A DNA stretch of 64,000 nt from the NCBI RefSeq assembly GCF_963678635.1, contig NC_087062.1, positions 84,404,012-84,468,011 on the forward strand, given 5' to 3'. Shown in pieces: positions 11,901 through 22,900 of this stretch (position 1 is the first letter of the stretch; each line of letters opens with the position of its first letter). Both the position numbers and the translations under genes were made by a program. The notes beneath the pieces were generated by a model. That model did not search any database, was not told the origin of the DNA, and worked only from the letters and a program-made list of their open reading frames with translations. Origin of the DNA: Symsagittifera roscoffensis. Taxonomy: Eukaryota; Xenacoelomorpha; Acoela; Convolutidae.

Positions 11901-14900
11901 TTTAGTATTTTGCAAATTTTTACAGTTCATACTTTCTATCTGGGCCTTTTCTCCTTGATCGTAAAAAAAACTCTCTCGACTTGAAACAATGATAAATCGA
12001 AGTTTCCTTCAGACTGTGATATTTTCTCTGCAGCTAAGTGTTGTTTTGAGATTTAAAATTTTATAATTTATGCTGTTAGGGCTCATAACCTTGGGATAAC
12101 TCGTGTATTGTCTATCACACCAGTGCATTTTTATACCTCAGGTTAATAAGGGTTCTTAACTTTGAAATTTTAAAACAAATCAGAAGTTGTTGCGATATCC
12201 TACTGGTTGTCTTTTTTTACCTCAAAAAGACTTGAAACAATGATAAATCGAAGTTTCCTTCTGAGGGTGATGTTTTCACTGCAGCTAAGGGTTGTTGTTT
12301 TGAGGTTTAAAACTTTATAAGATTTTATAAAAAGTCTTATTAGCGCGGTTGTTTGATTTTTCTTTATCTTGAACGTAGGACTTCAGGGCGCAAAAACTTG
12401 AAATACGCAAAAAAATTTGCTATTAAAGCAGTGATTCTTCCACTTCAAGGCTAACAAACTCGGCAATTTGAAGTTTGGCAAACATTCGGCGTTGTGGTTT
12501 GGCTTTATTGTTAGTGGTTATTTTTGTAAACGCTTCATCTCAAAATAACTTAAAAATCAAAATATTTCATGACTCTTGCAATTAGACCGGGTGTTTTTTT
12601 TTCAGTTCAAGATTAAAAAGAATGCGCAGCCTTATAACTTAGACTTATTTTAGTGATGTAAGTTTTAGTGATGAAAGTCTTTTTTAAATTTCCTTAAAAA
12701 ATTGTTGGACGTAAAAGTTTCAAACTCCAAATAAATTATTTCTACTTTTCTTTTTTCTCTCCTTTATTTCTATTTCAGCGTTAAAAAGACCCGGAAACCC
12801 AAAATAATTTGGAATAATTGACAACTCTTGTGATCCTATAGTGAGTCTTTTTTTTTCAGCTGTACTTATAATCTTACATTTCAAATTTTTGTGACATTTC
12901 TTCATCGGTGCTACTCTATTTGAACTTTAACAAAACCTCGTATGATTTGCAACGATGGATTTAATTGATAATTCGTGCTATGGGCATTTGTTTTTTTCAT
13001 TAGCCGTAATTAGAAGCACATGAATCGAAGTTGAAAAGTTTCTCAAAAGGTTCTACTTTTTGGCTGTCTTTTCTTGCCTTCATTTGAATGTAAGCTGTTA
13101 GGGCTCAAAACCTTGGGATAATTCGTGTATTGTCTATCGTACCAGTGCATTTTCATACCTCAGGTTGATGAGGGTTCTTAACTTTGAAGTTTTAAAACAA
13201 ATCAGAAGTTGTTGCGATATGCTACTGGTTGTCATTTTCTACCTCAAAAAGACTTGAAACAATGATAAATCGAAGTTTCCTTCTGAGTGTGATGTTTTCT
13301 CTGCAGCTAAGTGTTTTTTCGAGATTTAAAACTTTATAAGATTTTATAAAAAGTCTTATTAGCGTGGATGTTTGATTTTTCTTCATCTTGAACGTAGGCC
13401 TTCAGGGCACAAAAACTTGAAATACGCAAAAAAATTGTCTATCAAAGCAGTGATTCTTCTACTTCAAGGCTAACAAACTCGGCAATTTGAAGTTTGGCAA
13501 GCATTCGGAGTTGTGGTTTGGCTTTTTTGTTAGTGGTTAGTTTTGTAAAAGCTTCATCTCAAAAGAACTTAAAAATCAAAACATTTCATGACTCATGCAA
13601 TTGGACCGGATGTCAGGTTTTTCAGTTCAAGATTAATAAGAATGCGCAGCCTTATAACTTAGACTTATTTTAGTGATGTAAGTTTCAGTGATGAAAGTCT
13701 TTTTTAAATTTCCTTAAAAAATCGTTGGACGTGAAAGTTTCAAACTCCAAATAAAGTATTTCTACTTTTTCTTTTTTTCTCCTGATAGTTGAGCTGTTAG
13801 GACTCAAAACCTTGGGATAATTCGTGTATTGTCTATCAAACCAGTGCATTTTTATACCTCAGGTTAATAAGGGTTCTTAACTTTGAAATTTTAAAACAAA
13901 TCAGAAGTTGTGGTTGTCTTTTTCTACCTCAACTGATTTCTAATTGAAAAACTCCTGAAATCCACTCTGATATTAATTTGATATTAAGAAAACTCGTTGA
14001 ACCAATTTTTCTGTTGGATTTTTTTTGTATGTACTTTGGAATAATTGATAACTCTTGCTACCCTTATGAGTGCTTTTTCCCAATCAGCGTTAACCAAACG
14101 CATATAACTTCAAGTTTTTTTGCTACGTTCTCTAGTGTCTTTTTGCTCTTCAGCTTATGCAAAGGCACTTAGACGTTGAAATTTTGAAAAACATCAATAG
14201 TCGTGCTATCCTACTGTTTTTTTTCTCTCCAATTTAAACAAAGGCTCATAGGATTGGAAAATTGATTTGTTTCACAGGTTTTTTCTATCTGGATTTTTTC
14301 TCAACCTGAACAAACACTTTTATGTTGTGAAACTTTGAAGTAATTCTTGAGTCATGATTTCATGATTTGAGTCAGGATTTCCTATCGGATGGTTTTTTTC
14401 ATCAACAGTAACTACACGCTTAAGATTTGAATTTTTCAAACAATTCGAAAACGTTGCTTCATTGTTGTTTTTCCCTCCTTATCTCAAACGGAGCCCTAAG
14501 CAATCTGAAACATTATATTAGCTCACGATTTGGCCAACAGTACCAGGTGCTTTTTTCTACTTCGGAAGTTGTGATGTCCTATTGGATGGTGTCTTTTTTG
14601 TATCGAACAAAGTTCTCTGAAGAAACGTTGTTTTTTTAAAGTCATAAATCTGCTCTCACATTGGATGTAGTTTTTCACTATAATTTGAACGGAGGCTTTT
14701 AAAACTGTTATTTGGAAATGCATTTGTACTCAAAATTTTCTTTTCAGCCTTTTTCTTACTTCAACTTTTGCAACGGCTCTTAGGACTTGAAAACTTCCAA
14801 TAATTGATAAATCTCGGTATCCATTTGGGTACATTTTTTTACAAGACGTTAGGTTCTCTATTTTCTCTTCAACCTAAACGAAATCATGTAGAAATTGAAA

Positions 14901-16852
14901 TTAAAACTATATATATTTTATCTTGATATCCTTGTGTGTCTCTTCACGCGGTCACGTGTGTCTGTAACGCAGTGACTTTTGCACCTTGAGTATGGGGTTC
15001 GTGTCCCGGTCGGACTTGTTTTTTTTTATAGATCTGAAGTTGAATTTCTTTCAGGTAGAAATTGAGTTAATGGAGTCTAGACTTTCAGAGACGATAGTTC
15101 CAATCATTAACTGTCGGCTGTTGAAAATTTTGACCAATTAGACATATTAGAGACTAAATCCTCAATTTGTGTTTAAAATTGTTCACTAAAAAGGAAATTT
15201 TTTACGGATTTATGATTTTTTTGCCCATTAGATATACTTTGTTCAATATAATTTCAACTAAGAATTTCAGTAATTTGCATCAAATAATTTGCATTTTATG
15301 TAGAATTTTACTTAGGTTCAATGATTTCGAAAGTGCTTAAGATTTCATAATTGATGCCATTTTATTGGTAATTTTGTTTCTTATCATAAGAAACGAAGGC
15401 GCTTTGGGTCCTAAATCCTTGAAGCATACCATAACTTAAGCTATCGAACCGGATTCTTAGCCTTGAAACTTAGAAATAATTCAGAAGTTATTTATTGTTT
15501 TACTAGTTGTCTTCTTTTTTCTCAATCTCTGCCACTAGATGGTAGGGGAAATATTTCAACGTTTTACTCTGTAACTATTTTGCTTCAGTTTGATTGGCTA
15601 GAATTAAAACGATCTCATTTTTATTAACAAAACGAATCAGTGCAATCAGTGTTTTGCTCTCTGCATTTATACATTGAATTGCAAAGTTTGGAAATTTAGG
15701 CGGAATAAGTAAAAAGACCCGATGGTAGTTTTTAATCATTCAAAAAAAATGCTCTCTTTTACATGTTTTTACCAGTAAAAATTTAAAATTTAAATGACGT
15801 TTTTACGACTGAGCATTTAGTAACTTGCGCTTTAATTATAATTTAACCTGCCTACTGTTGCTCTTTTTCTTTAATATTAACAAAAACCCTAATTATTAAG
15901 GTATTTTTTATAAGGAATTAATTTATAAGTATTTGATAAGTCGTGATTTTATTTGGTTGCATTTTTTCTCTTCCGAAACATATAAATTTGAGACAATTTG
16001 TAAATTGCAGTTTCTGCTAGTTTTTTGCGTTTTTTTTATAAAATGATCTAAGGGCAAATGACTTAAATGCCAAAAAGGTTGAAATTTTTGAGTGGTAGTG
16101 GTGTTCTAAGGCGAGTTTCCTCAAATTAGCTTGGGAAAGTATTCCTTATGAAAGAAAATTAGCACCCAGAAATTTTTGACTTCATATAGGGTGTCTACTT
16201 TATTTTCAATTTTGGTTAAAAAATTTTGAGTTTTTAAGTTTTGACTTATTAGATAGAACGAGTTGTTCTGTCGATCAAATTTTTTTCTAGTAAAATTAGA
16301 AAAAATTTCGAGGCGTAAAACTTATTATAATTCATACTTTGTTACAAGTATGTGACTTTCTTCTCCCCAGTTCAAGCTCTTAAGTTTGAGTAAAATTGCC
16401 AAGTCAATGTTAACAATGGCTATCTAGACACAAAACTTTGTTTCAGTACATATTCAGTACATAAAGTATGCAACCAAAACAGGAATATTTTTCTTAGAAA
16501 AAGCTCATGGTGCTTGAAAAGCTGATTCTATCCAGCCCGGTTTTTTTTTCTATGCAGTTTTATGATCAAAGAACTCTAATTTTTTTATTAAGTTTCAGCA
16601 TCAATGAAAGTAATATTTGAAACTCTTTTGAATTTTAAGCTGTTACTTAAGCAAACGGTAGGAGGAACTGCAGTGTTCATTTGAAATATGAGTGAATACT
16701 TCTAATTCAACATTAACGAAGATCCTCAAACTTTGGAATAACTGACAGCTCGTGTTGTCCTATTGTTTTTTTGGCTCAACGAGACTCTTAGGTTTTGAAA
16801 CTCTGGAAACATGGTTCAATTCATTATTTGTGCTATTTTTCATGATATGTGC
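9000..16852. repeat. Degenerate satellite-like field of ~80-110 bp phrases
   Basis: Across this span the same phrases recur in order but heavily diverged: a Y-rich block with TTTTTCTACTTCA, then GTTAACAAAGGCTCTTAGGA, then CTTGAAA, then TTGAAATAATT, then GATAATTCGTGCTATCCTA. Examples lie near 9550, 9630, 11630, 12780, 12930, 14030, 14180, 14770 and 16700. There is no coding potential. It reads like an old tandem array that has decayed, with a later ~690-bp duplication inside it. Exact period and edges need an autocorrelation. Confidence 0.5.
12072..13935. repeat. ~690-bp direct duplication plus a partial third copy
   Basis: A segment beginning GCTGTTAGG and running through CTTGGGATAA, CAGGTT and the phrase AATGATAAATCGAAGTTTCC occurs at 12072-12770, at 13094-13786, and as its first ~140 bp at 13793-13935. 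Copies 1 and 2 differ by scattered substitutions and small indels. Copy 3 starts almost where copy 2 ends. Confidence 0.8.
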
Positions 16853-17321
16853 TGTTGCAGCGCAAATTTAAGCGAGAGTATAAATGCATGAGAGTATAAA
16901 TTGAACCAAAATGTAAATGCATATAGGCACAGTAGCCGAGCGTATACAGGGTGCGTCCCGGCGGGTTCCCGCCTAGGTCAATTCCTTTCTAGAACTCAAA
17001 TATGCGCCGAACTTGATGGGACGCTCCGTAGCCATGTTCGAACCCCCCCCCCCTCTAAACCTATTTTAACCGTATTTTCGCTCTAATTTGGTTCAGCCTT
17101 GATTAAGGCTGACCTTTGAAAAGAGCAATTTGTCTCAAGGACAAATACTGACCATTTTAGCAGCTTGCTTTGAGTTATGCAGTTTTGTGGCCGATGTTAC
17201 CGATGTTGAAGTATGTAAAAAAAATCGTTACTTTCCAGAGCTATTTTACCGAGAAAATGCTCATTAATTCAATCTGTTTGAAATCTAATCTTTTTTCAAT
17301 TCGTGGAGATTGACGCGCACA
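16853..17321 (+). repeat. BEL-1 5' LTR (469 bp)
   Basis: Starts TGTTGCAGCGCAAAT and ends GACGCGCACA. It has two AGTATAAA-type TATA-like motifs near 16877 and 16894, then an A-box-like TAGCCGAGCG at 16933. The matching B-box of the 3' LTR is missing here: about 15 bases were lost between two GGTTC microrepeats. A C-run near 17041 and CCTTGATTAAGG near 17097 (a small palindrome) follow. Confidence 0.92.
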
Positions 17322-17324
17322 TTT

Positions 17325-17342
17325 TGGCGACCACAGAGGGAT
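17325..17342 (+). promoter_or_regulatory. BEL-1 primer-binding site
   Basis: Three bases after the 5' LTR the sequence reads TGGCGACCACAGAGGGAT. TGG is the complement of a tRNA CCA end, and GGTCGCCA as its complement resembles tRNA-Arg 3' ends. Arg as primer is an inference from the first eight bases. Confidence 0.7.
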
Positions 17343-17394
17343 TTTTTTTTGTTTTTAAATCCCCCTTCAAATTATCATTCTTTGTCCCCATTTG

Positions 17395-17525
17395 ACGACT
17401 TCTCAGAGCATTCTGACAACTTCTGAGCATTCTGACATCTTTTGATGACTTCTCAGAGCATTTGACGACCTCTTCTGAGCATACTGACGACTCAGAGCTT
17501 TCTGACATCCCGGAGCATTTCGACA
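17395..17525 (+). repeat. Degenerate ~20-bp tandem repeats in the BEL-1 leader
   Basis: CAGAGCATT or GAGCATTCTGAC with GACTTCT-like spacers recurs about seven times. It sits between the primer-binding site and the first ORF. Confidence 0.65.
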
Positions 17526-18124
17526 AATTGATCTCCAAATCACCAGCTTGTTCTGGTGAATTCGATTCGGCTGACGTCTGCAATTCGATATAGGCTGATT
17601 TTGTGTCGGCAGCCATAAGCATCACAGGTTTCCCGGAATCATCAAGGAACTTGACGAACAGTTTCAGTGGTTACAAACAGTTTCAGTGGTTTGCTTCAGT
17701 GGGACTTGTGAGTGCAGTTGTTCAGACTCGTGAGAGAGAAATTTCCGGTGCCGAAAATCTCCAAAACCGTCAAAAACTGTAAGACTCGTCTAGTTTTTTT
17801 AAAATCTTTCTGTGCAATAAAATTAAGTACGATGTCTTTTTGCGTATACCAACTCAAAGCAAGCTACAATTGGTAATTTTCCCGATACCACAAATGTTTG
17901 TGTAATTATGAACGGATTGAAAATCCAGAAAAACTGAACATAGACAAAGGTCCTAGATCAATTTTTCGGAAAAATTTTGGACTCGAACCCTCGAACCGTC
18001 AATTCTGTAGGAAATTTTTGATAATCGTTACTTTTAGATCGTTAAAACCACACAAAAATCAAAAATTGTTAAAAAATACCACATAAAATTCCCAAATTCG
18101 CTTATTTATCCGATTCCAATTTAT

Positions 18125-18441
18125 GTTAAGTGGTCTGGGCAGGCAGTATCAGGCAAGTTAAGTTGAGTTTTTTTATCCTCAGGTTTCTTCCGCGTGGTTG
18201 TTGGAATTCAATTAATTTGCCTGATTCCCCACCTCGTTGGTTAACTAAAACTTAAGTTGCACTCTCCAACGCACCTGTTTACCCGCTCACGCATTGACTC
18301 TGTTTTGTCACAGTAATGTTAAGTGGTCAGCTACGGTGATATTAAGCGGTTAAGTTCAATTTGTTCATCCTCAGGTGTCCTCCGCGTGGTTGTTGGAGTT
18401 CAACCGACCTACTTAATTCCCATCCCCATTGGTAACTACTG
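18125..18441 (+). repeat. ~193-bp direct duplication in the BEL-1 leader
   Basis: Two diverged copies start at about 18125 and 18317. Both contain GTTAAGTGGTC, ATCCTCAGGT, CCGCGTGGTTGTTGGA and a TTGGT-AACTA end. ATCCTCAGGT follows a T-rich tract, so each copy holds a possible splice acceptor. Confidence 0.7.
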
Positions 18442-18464
18442 CCGCGAATAAGGGCTCTTAGCGT

Positions 18465-18938
18465 ATGGTGTTCATACTAGGGGCCAGTTCTCTAGACCAC
18501 GCGCTCCGTAAACTATCCGCACCGTCGCAAAAGCGCGTGAAAGAGACTTTTTTAGCAAAGCCCGGTTTAAGCTTTAACTTTAACGCCAGGGACTCGCAAA
18601 AAACTATCCAATACTATCTGCACCATTTTTTGTCGAACCGGAAAGATCTAGTTACTTGGCACGACGCCATAAATAACTCCATTAGTAAGCACCGCAATAA
18701 CAACAATCGTGGTTTGAGTACTGACCAACTTAAGAGCCTTCTTTTGAGATACAAGGAGAATATTACCGCTATTGTATACTGTCGCCGCAACGGTACGGAC
18801 AATATAGAAAAAAAGTTGAAAAAGACAGATATTCTCGTTCTTAACATAGTTGAGGATTTTATCTCAACGCGAAAGGCCAAAGACCAAATACTTACCGAAA
18901 AATATGAAGAGCTGCACCAGCCCCTTCACTTGAGTTGA
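18465..18938 (+). pseudogene. BEL-1 extra ORF (ORF1) preceding gag
   Basis: Starts at a real ATG (18465) and stays open for 157 codons. It begins M-V-F-I-L-G-A-S-S-L, has P-G-L-S-F-N at residues ~33-38 and a W-H-D-A-I-N-N-S-I-S-K-H-R block near residue 65. It is clearly similar by eye to the corresponding ORF in BEL-2. After the stop, other frames continue with a Lys/Arg-rich tail (K-K-K-R-K-R near 18990) that matches the basic C terminus of the BEL-2 copy, so a frameshift near 18930 has truncated it. The G-x-S-S start, strand/helix alternation and Asn in the third block recall SGNH-type folds, but that is only a hypothesis. Confidence 0.6.
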
Positions 18939-19171
18939 AGACTCTGTTGTTACTTAGATGAAACAGTGCTGACGTAAGTACACTGAACGCTAAGAAGAAG
19001 CGCAAACGTTTGTCGCCTAAAAATTGTAGGGCGATTCACAAAAGACATAAAGCGTTAAAACTTCAAGTTACTCCCCCTTGTAAATTATTGCTGTATTAGA
19101 GTATTTTGTGGATTTACTTGAGTGAAAATAAAGTGTTTTCTGAGAGTCGTTTATTTCTGAAAATATTATGC

Positions 19172-19906
19172 ATGGAAGTTAAATTTCAGAAGAAAATTAA
19201 GAAGTTGTTTGAGAAACGTAGCAACGAATTTTGTAAACGCTACGAAATAATTTTGGAATACTTAGAGAGTCAGAGTTGTTGCTCAAAAATTGATACCTAT
19301 ATTGAAAAATGTAGGAACTATATAGAACAAGCGGTCGAGGTAAATAATGAGTTGATTGATATGGCTGCAAAAAGTGCCAACCCCGATGAATCGGCACAGG
19401 ATATGTAGCTTCATAAGTTAACGCAAATCAACGATAAAGTTTTGCAGGAAGCTATCACATATAAAATCAATTTTGAGGCAGTAGCTGAGCCGAACTACAT
19501 AGATAGCAGCTCAAACATTTATCATCATTCCGGAAAAAGTGAAAAACCACAGTCGCATAAAACAGATACCCGCTCTAAGTTGTCACACCGAAGCAGCCGA
19601 CGTCAGCAATCGGGTTCTCAGAAATCTAGTCGTTATACCGCTGCTCCGTCGAAAACACTTTCTGAGAAAAAGCGCAATTTAATGATTTTAAAGAAACAAC
19701 AAGAGGATATTGAGAGGCAGGCAAAGGTGTCATTAAGACTGAAAGAGCAGCAAAACAAGATGAAAAAATGGTTTTTAGAACAACAAAGCAGTTTAGAGTT
19801 GGAAGAATTGGCTGAAGAACACAGGAAAAAACTGGCAGAAATTGAGTTGAAAGGGCTTGCATTAGAAGATGAGCTGTCGGAAATCAGCAGGAGGAAAGTG
19901 GTTTAA
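19172..19906 (+). pseudogene. gag: BEL-1 gag relic (coiled-coil protein) with one stop
   Basis: An ATG at 19172 opens a frame of about 244 codons to a TAA at 19904-19906, interrupted by TAG at 19406-19408. The first half is Lys/Glu-rich with paired Cys. The second half, from about 19650, is a long charged helix rich in Lys, Gln, Glu and Leu, as expected of a coiled coil. It aligns with the BEL-2 gag: shared I-D/E-T-Y-I-E-K early, and a helix ending in a D-E-L-S-E-I-like segment. The pol region that follows is in a different frame. Confidence 0.65.
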
Positions 19907-19929
19907 CTCTAATCTCTCCACAACTAACA

Positions 19930-22900
19930 ATGGAGGAAAAGGATCGTACGCGTCACTGGGTCGAATCTGTTGACCACAATCAGCCTAACTCTGTTGTTGT
20001 TTCCAATCAAGAGCAGCCCGATCGTTCGACAGCTCCTGAGAAAACTTAGACTGCATCAACAAATTACATGGTCTCATCAAGTTTTACAGGAGTGAATAAT
20101 GGCCAGGCAGCTTCTACTGATCTGGGATTGTATTTCAGTAACCACATTCACAGGCAACGACATAATTGTCGAATTTGGTCCAATCGCAGATTTCCGTTAA
20201 CAATCCAGTAGAGTTACAGCAGGTCATTCAACCCCTTACTAATAATTTGCCTCAGCAAACTTTTTTGTCCACTCATCCAGTGCGAGGCAATCCAAACACA
20301 GGGTCAGTAGTCCCGGTAACTTCTGAAAACTATTTTGCTCCACCAACATCTGCAGACGTTCCTTCTGTTGTAGCACCGTTCGTTCCTGCATCAACAGCTA
20401 TTAATCAGGTTCTTTAAGTCATCACACTACAAGATCAGTAGTAGCTGGCTACCAAGCACCTGTAATCCCATCACAACAACATATGGGTGTTCCCGTTAGT
20501 AGTTATAACTTTTCAAGTGGCCACTATAATCCTTATAGTAATTTGTGGAGACCAGCTGTTGCTGCCCCTTTAATGTCAGCTCAACAACACAACGTTCCTT
20601 CGACAACTGTTTTTTCTGCAGTTGATTGTTCCTCCGAATGTACGATTGTTCCTCCGAATAAATTTGTTCCTTATACAAGTGGAGAGAATGTGTTCTTTGT
20701 GCAGCCTGAAAATTTTTCAGATGCTAATCAACCGTTCGTTCCCGATTATCACGGATTAACCCGGCACCAACTCCCGTTAATTCACCCGGTGCAGACGTCC
20801 AGCGTCCACTTTCGACACGAGAGTTGGTTAGTATTATCATGCACAGCCGAAAAAATCATCTCCCTGAGTGGAAGCTGACTCAGTTCAATGGCGACCCACT
20901 TAATTGGCATGAGTGGTTTGGGCAGCTCATATCGACGGTCGATTCAGCCATACTCAGTGACAATGAAAACCTTACCTATCTGAAAATGCTCGTAGTATGT
21001 AAAGCAAAATCCGCAATCGCTAAGTATAGCTATAGCGGAGTACTATATAAAGACGCATTAGCAACTCTTCAAAGAAAATTTTGAAGAGTTGCTGATGCTG
21101 TAGTACTGGCTCATCTGGATAAATTGAGTTATTTTCCGCCGCTGAAAATGCATAACTCGGAAAATGTAATTGGTTTTTCCTCTACAAATTCTGGACTTGT
21201 TGCCGTATTCAAGTCTCTATCTTTCAACGACGACCTGAAAAGTGTTAACTTACTGAATCGAGCTGTGAGTAAGCTTCCTCCAAACCTTAAGGAGGCATGG
21301 TCAAGGCAAACCGTAAGACGCCAATGGCATCGACCAACTCTGCTAGATTTCAACGAATGGCTTAAAGAAAAAACGGAGGGTCATGAGAGGCTAAAAACAA
21401 TTACTTCTTAGGGTAAGTCTGAAGAACCAGTGAAGCAGAAAGTAGGTACAAACTAATAACGCAAAGATAAGTGATAAGATTAGAGAAAAACCAAAATTCC
21501 CTCCATGTTCTGTATGTAAAGGTCAACACGCTCTTTGGAATTGCGCCGTATTCAAAGAGAAAAACGCTACGCAACGAGCAAAACACGTAACCGAACAAAA
21601 ATTTTGCTTTGCGTGTTTACAGAGCAATCACAGTTTTTGTAATTGTAGCAAGGACAGAAAGTGCCCCAAGCCAGTTTGTGAAAGCACGCACAACGTGCTC
21701 TTACCTGGAGCTGAGAAAATTTTTCCTCCTAAGGATACTAAAAGTTCCCCGGCGTCAGGTAAAGCAAACAGTAAACATGTATCGACTAACGCTGCCGTCG
21801 GCAATATCCATAGCCAGGAGTCAATTAAATGCCTCCTGCCAGTTGCATCACTCGCCGTCTCTTCGGATGCGACGATTACTAATGCCCTAGCTCTTTGCGA
21901 TAGTGCTTCCATCCACGCATGGGTATCCGCCGATCTCTCTTAAAACGTCTCCATTTGGTTGGCACTCCCGTTAACCTCACCATAAATAGATTTAATTCCA
22001 CGAGCTTGATGAAAACTCATCAAGTAAGTTTTCAAGTTTCCGCCGAAACGATAAATAATTAATTTTCGTTTTCTTTTCGAGCTTATGTTAAGGATCATAT
22101 TCGCATTGGATTGGATAGCATAAGTATTCTTGAATTACAGGAAAAATACCCGCAGTTGGCTCCGATAAAACCTATACATTATAAGTATGAGGAAGTCGAA
22201 ATAATTTTTGGACAGGATTTCTACCATGCCATAAGACCCGTTGAGTACCTTCTGGGGGAGGACTCTATTTCACCGTGCGCCGAACGCCTTCCGATAAGTT
22301 GGGTTTTAAGTGGTCCGTTATCGCAGTCCTTTAAGTCGAACTCGTCTTGCTTTAAATGTGTTGTCGAGGACATGTCTCTTGCGGACCAAGTTAAAATTTG
22401 GTATGAGTTGGAGTCATATGCAGCCTTCAAGCAGGTAGATGCCCGCTCCGCTGCCGACAAACGCGCTTTGTCTCTTTTGAAAAAGGACACCTTTCACGAT
22501 GGTGAGAGGTACATTGTACCAATGCTTTGGAATGATAATGAAATTACTTTAACAAATAACTATTTTTCCTCCTTAGCTCAATTAAAGTCTTTGGAAAGGA
22601 GGCTAGATAAAGATCCGTCGCTCCGTGAGAAGTACGCCGAAACAATTAGAGAAGATATACAAAAAGGATATTTCATAACCGTTAAGGCGTACGATCCCAA
22701 ATCACGAGCTGATCGTGAGTGGTATCTCCTGCATCACCCGATTTTGAACGCCAACAAACCCGGTAAGGTGCGCCGAGTCCTCAATGGGGCATCGAAGTGT
22801 CATGGCGCTTCCTTAAAAATCTCTGTTGGCTGGCCCAGATCTCCTTCAAAACCTCATTTTTGTACTTTTAAGATTGCGTCAGCATAAATACGCCGTTTCA

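Noticed and set aside
14941-15030. B-box-like GGTTCGTGTCC near 14997 followed by a T-run, possible tRNA or SINE
   Set aside because: No convincing A-box at the right distance and the stem around the loop pairs poorly.
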